Source: Bacteroidales bacterium (lineage in GTDB: Bacteria > Bacteroidota > Bacteroidia > Bacteroidales > PUMT01). From it: 7,082 bases of DNA. Under the pieces are notes generated by a model. It worked only from the letters and a program-made list of their open reading frames with translations. It made no database searches and was not told the DNA's origin. Shown here piece after piece: positions 6,725 to 7,082 of this stretch; positions within the stretch are counted from its first letter, which is position 1; each line of letters starts with the position of its first letter. The DNA lies in the NCBI GenBank assembly GCA_007132365.1, contig SLOS01000406.1, positions 1 through 7,082 of the forward strand, given 5' to 3'. The position numbers and the translations under genes are program-made.

Positions 6725-7082
6725 ATGGCAAGTGACCATTTCCGTTTCAGACAGTTCACAATATACCATGACAGATGTGCCATGAAGGTGGGCACCGACG
6801 GGGTACTGCTTGGTGCGTGGTGCAATGTTGACGGGGCGAATACAGTGCTGGATGTCGGTACGGGCAGCGGACTTATTGCCCTGATGATTGCACAGAGAAA
6901 CCATAACTGTATTGTTGATGCTGTTGAAATTGACAGGCCCTCATTCCTTCAGGCATCGGAAAATGCCGCCTTCTGCCGCTGGAGTAAAAGGATCAGGATC
7001 CATCACACCTCATTCAATGATTATCATAAAAAGCAGAGAAAAGGTTATGATCTGATAGTTTCAAACCCGCCCTGGTTTAAGA
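6725..7082 (+). CDS. trmN6: tRNA1(Val) (adenine(37)-N6)-methyltransferase, N-terminal part (3' end outside window)
   Basis: SAM-dependent methyltransferase of the YfiC/TrmN6 family, which methylates N6 of A37 next to the anticodon of tRNA-Val. The 119 visible residues begin with FRFRQFTIYHDRCAMKVGTD (6-25) and GVLLGAW, the diagnostic family N-terminus. SAM motif I follows as VLDVGTGSGLIAL (41-53), then an acidic loop AVEID (66-70), and the catalytic motif NPPW at 114-117 within DLIVSNPPW. NPPW is within the [DNS]PP[YFW] range of N6-adenine methyltransferases, where Tyr or Phe is more common. The gene runs off the window end, so the C-terminal substrate-recognition part is not visible. The start ATG 6725 is only 6 nt after the preceding stop, in line with one operon. 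Other Rossmann methyltransferases are less likely given the N-terminal signature. Confidence 0.93.
   Translation, partial: MASDHFRFRQFTIYHDRCAMKVGTDGVLLGAWCNVDGANTVLDVGTGSGLIALMIAQRNHNCIVDAVEIDRPSFLQASENAAFCRWSKRIRIHHTSFNDYHKKQRKGYDLIVSNPPWFK

Overview
The window looks like a chromosomal segment of a Bacteroidota bacterium, probably Bacteroidales or a relative. The evidence is a fused SecDF of just over 1,000 residues, a TatA of the FG-hinge type, a TIGR02757/DUF2400 protein (a family I associate mainly with this phylum), A-rich leaders without clear Shine-Dalgarno sequences, and a TAnnTTTG-type promoter element before secDF. All genes lie on the + strand and are tightly packed. I see no mobile element, CRISPR array, rRNA or tRNA.

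Layout: (1) The 3' end of a malate dehydrogenase gene (to 362). (2) A 198-nt intergenic gap with a candidate Bacteroidota promoter (TATATTTG at 500-507). (3) A secDF-tatA pair (561-4129) overlapping by ATGA. It joins the proton-driven Sec accessory motor to the pore-forming Tat subunit. (4) A strong intrinsic terminator (4207-4250). (5) A second, close-set run: a YrbG-like sodium/calcium exchanger (4276-5208), a LolD-type ABC ATPase (5235-5933), a TIGR02757 protein (5942-6718) and the 5' part of trmN6 (6725 to the window end). Gaps inside this run are 26, 8 and 6 nt, so it is likely one transcription unit, although its functions (ion transport, lipoprotein release, unknown, tRNA modification) are not obviously related.

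The most unusual part is the secDF-tatA junction. Within about 550 nt there are three separate in-frame tandem repeats: seven 12-nt units coding for a Gln-rich basic tail on SecDF, two 72-nt units coding for a charged helix in TatA, and three 45-nt units coding for an acidic Pro-rich tail on TatA. Both tails should face the cytoplasm and carry opposite net charge. The rest of the window is ordinary core-genome content. I did not find a clearly new defence or biosynthetic system.
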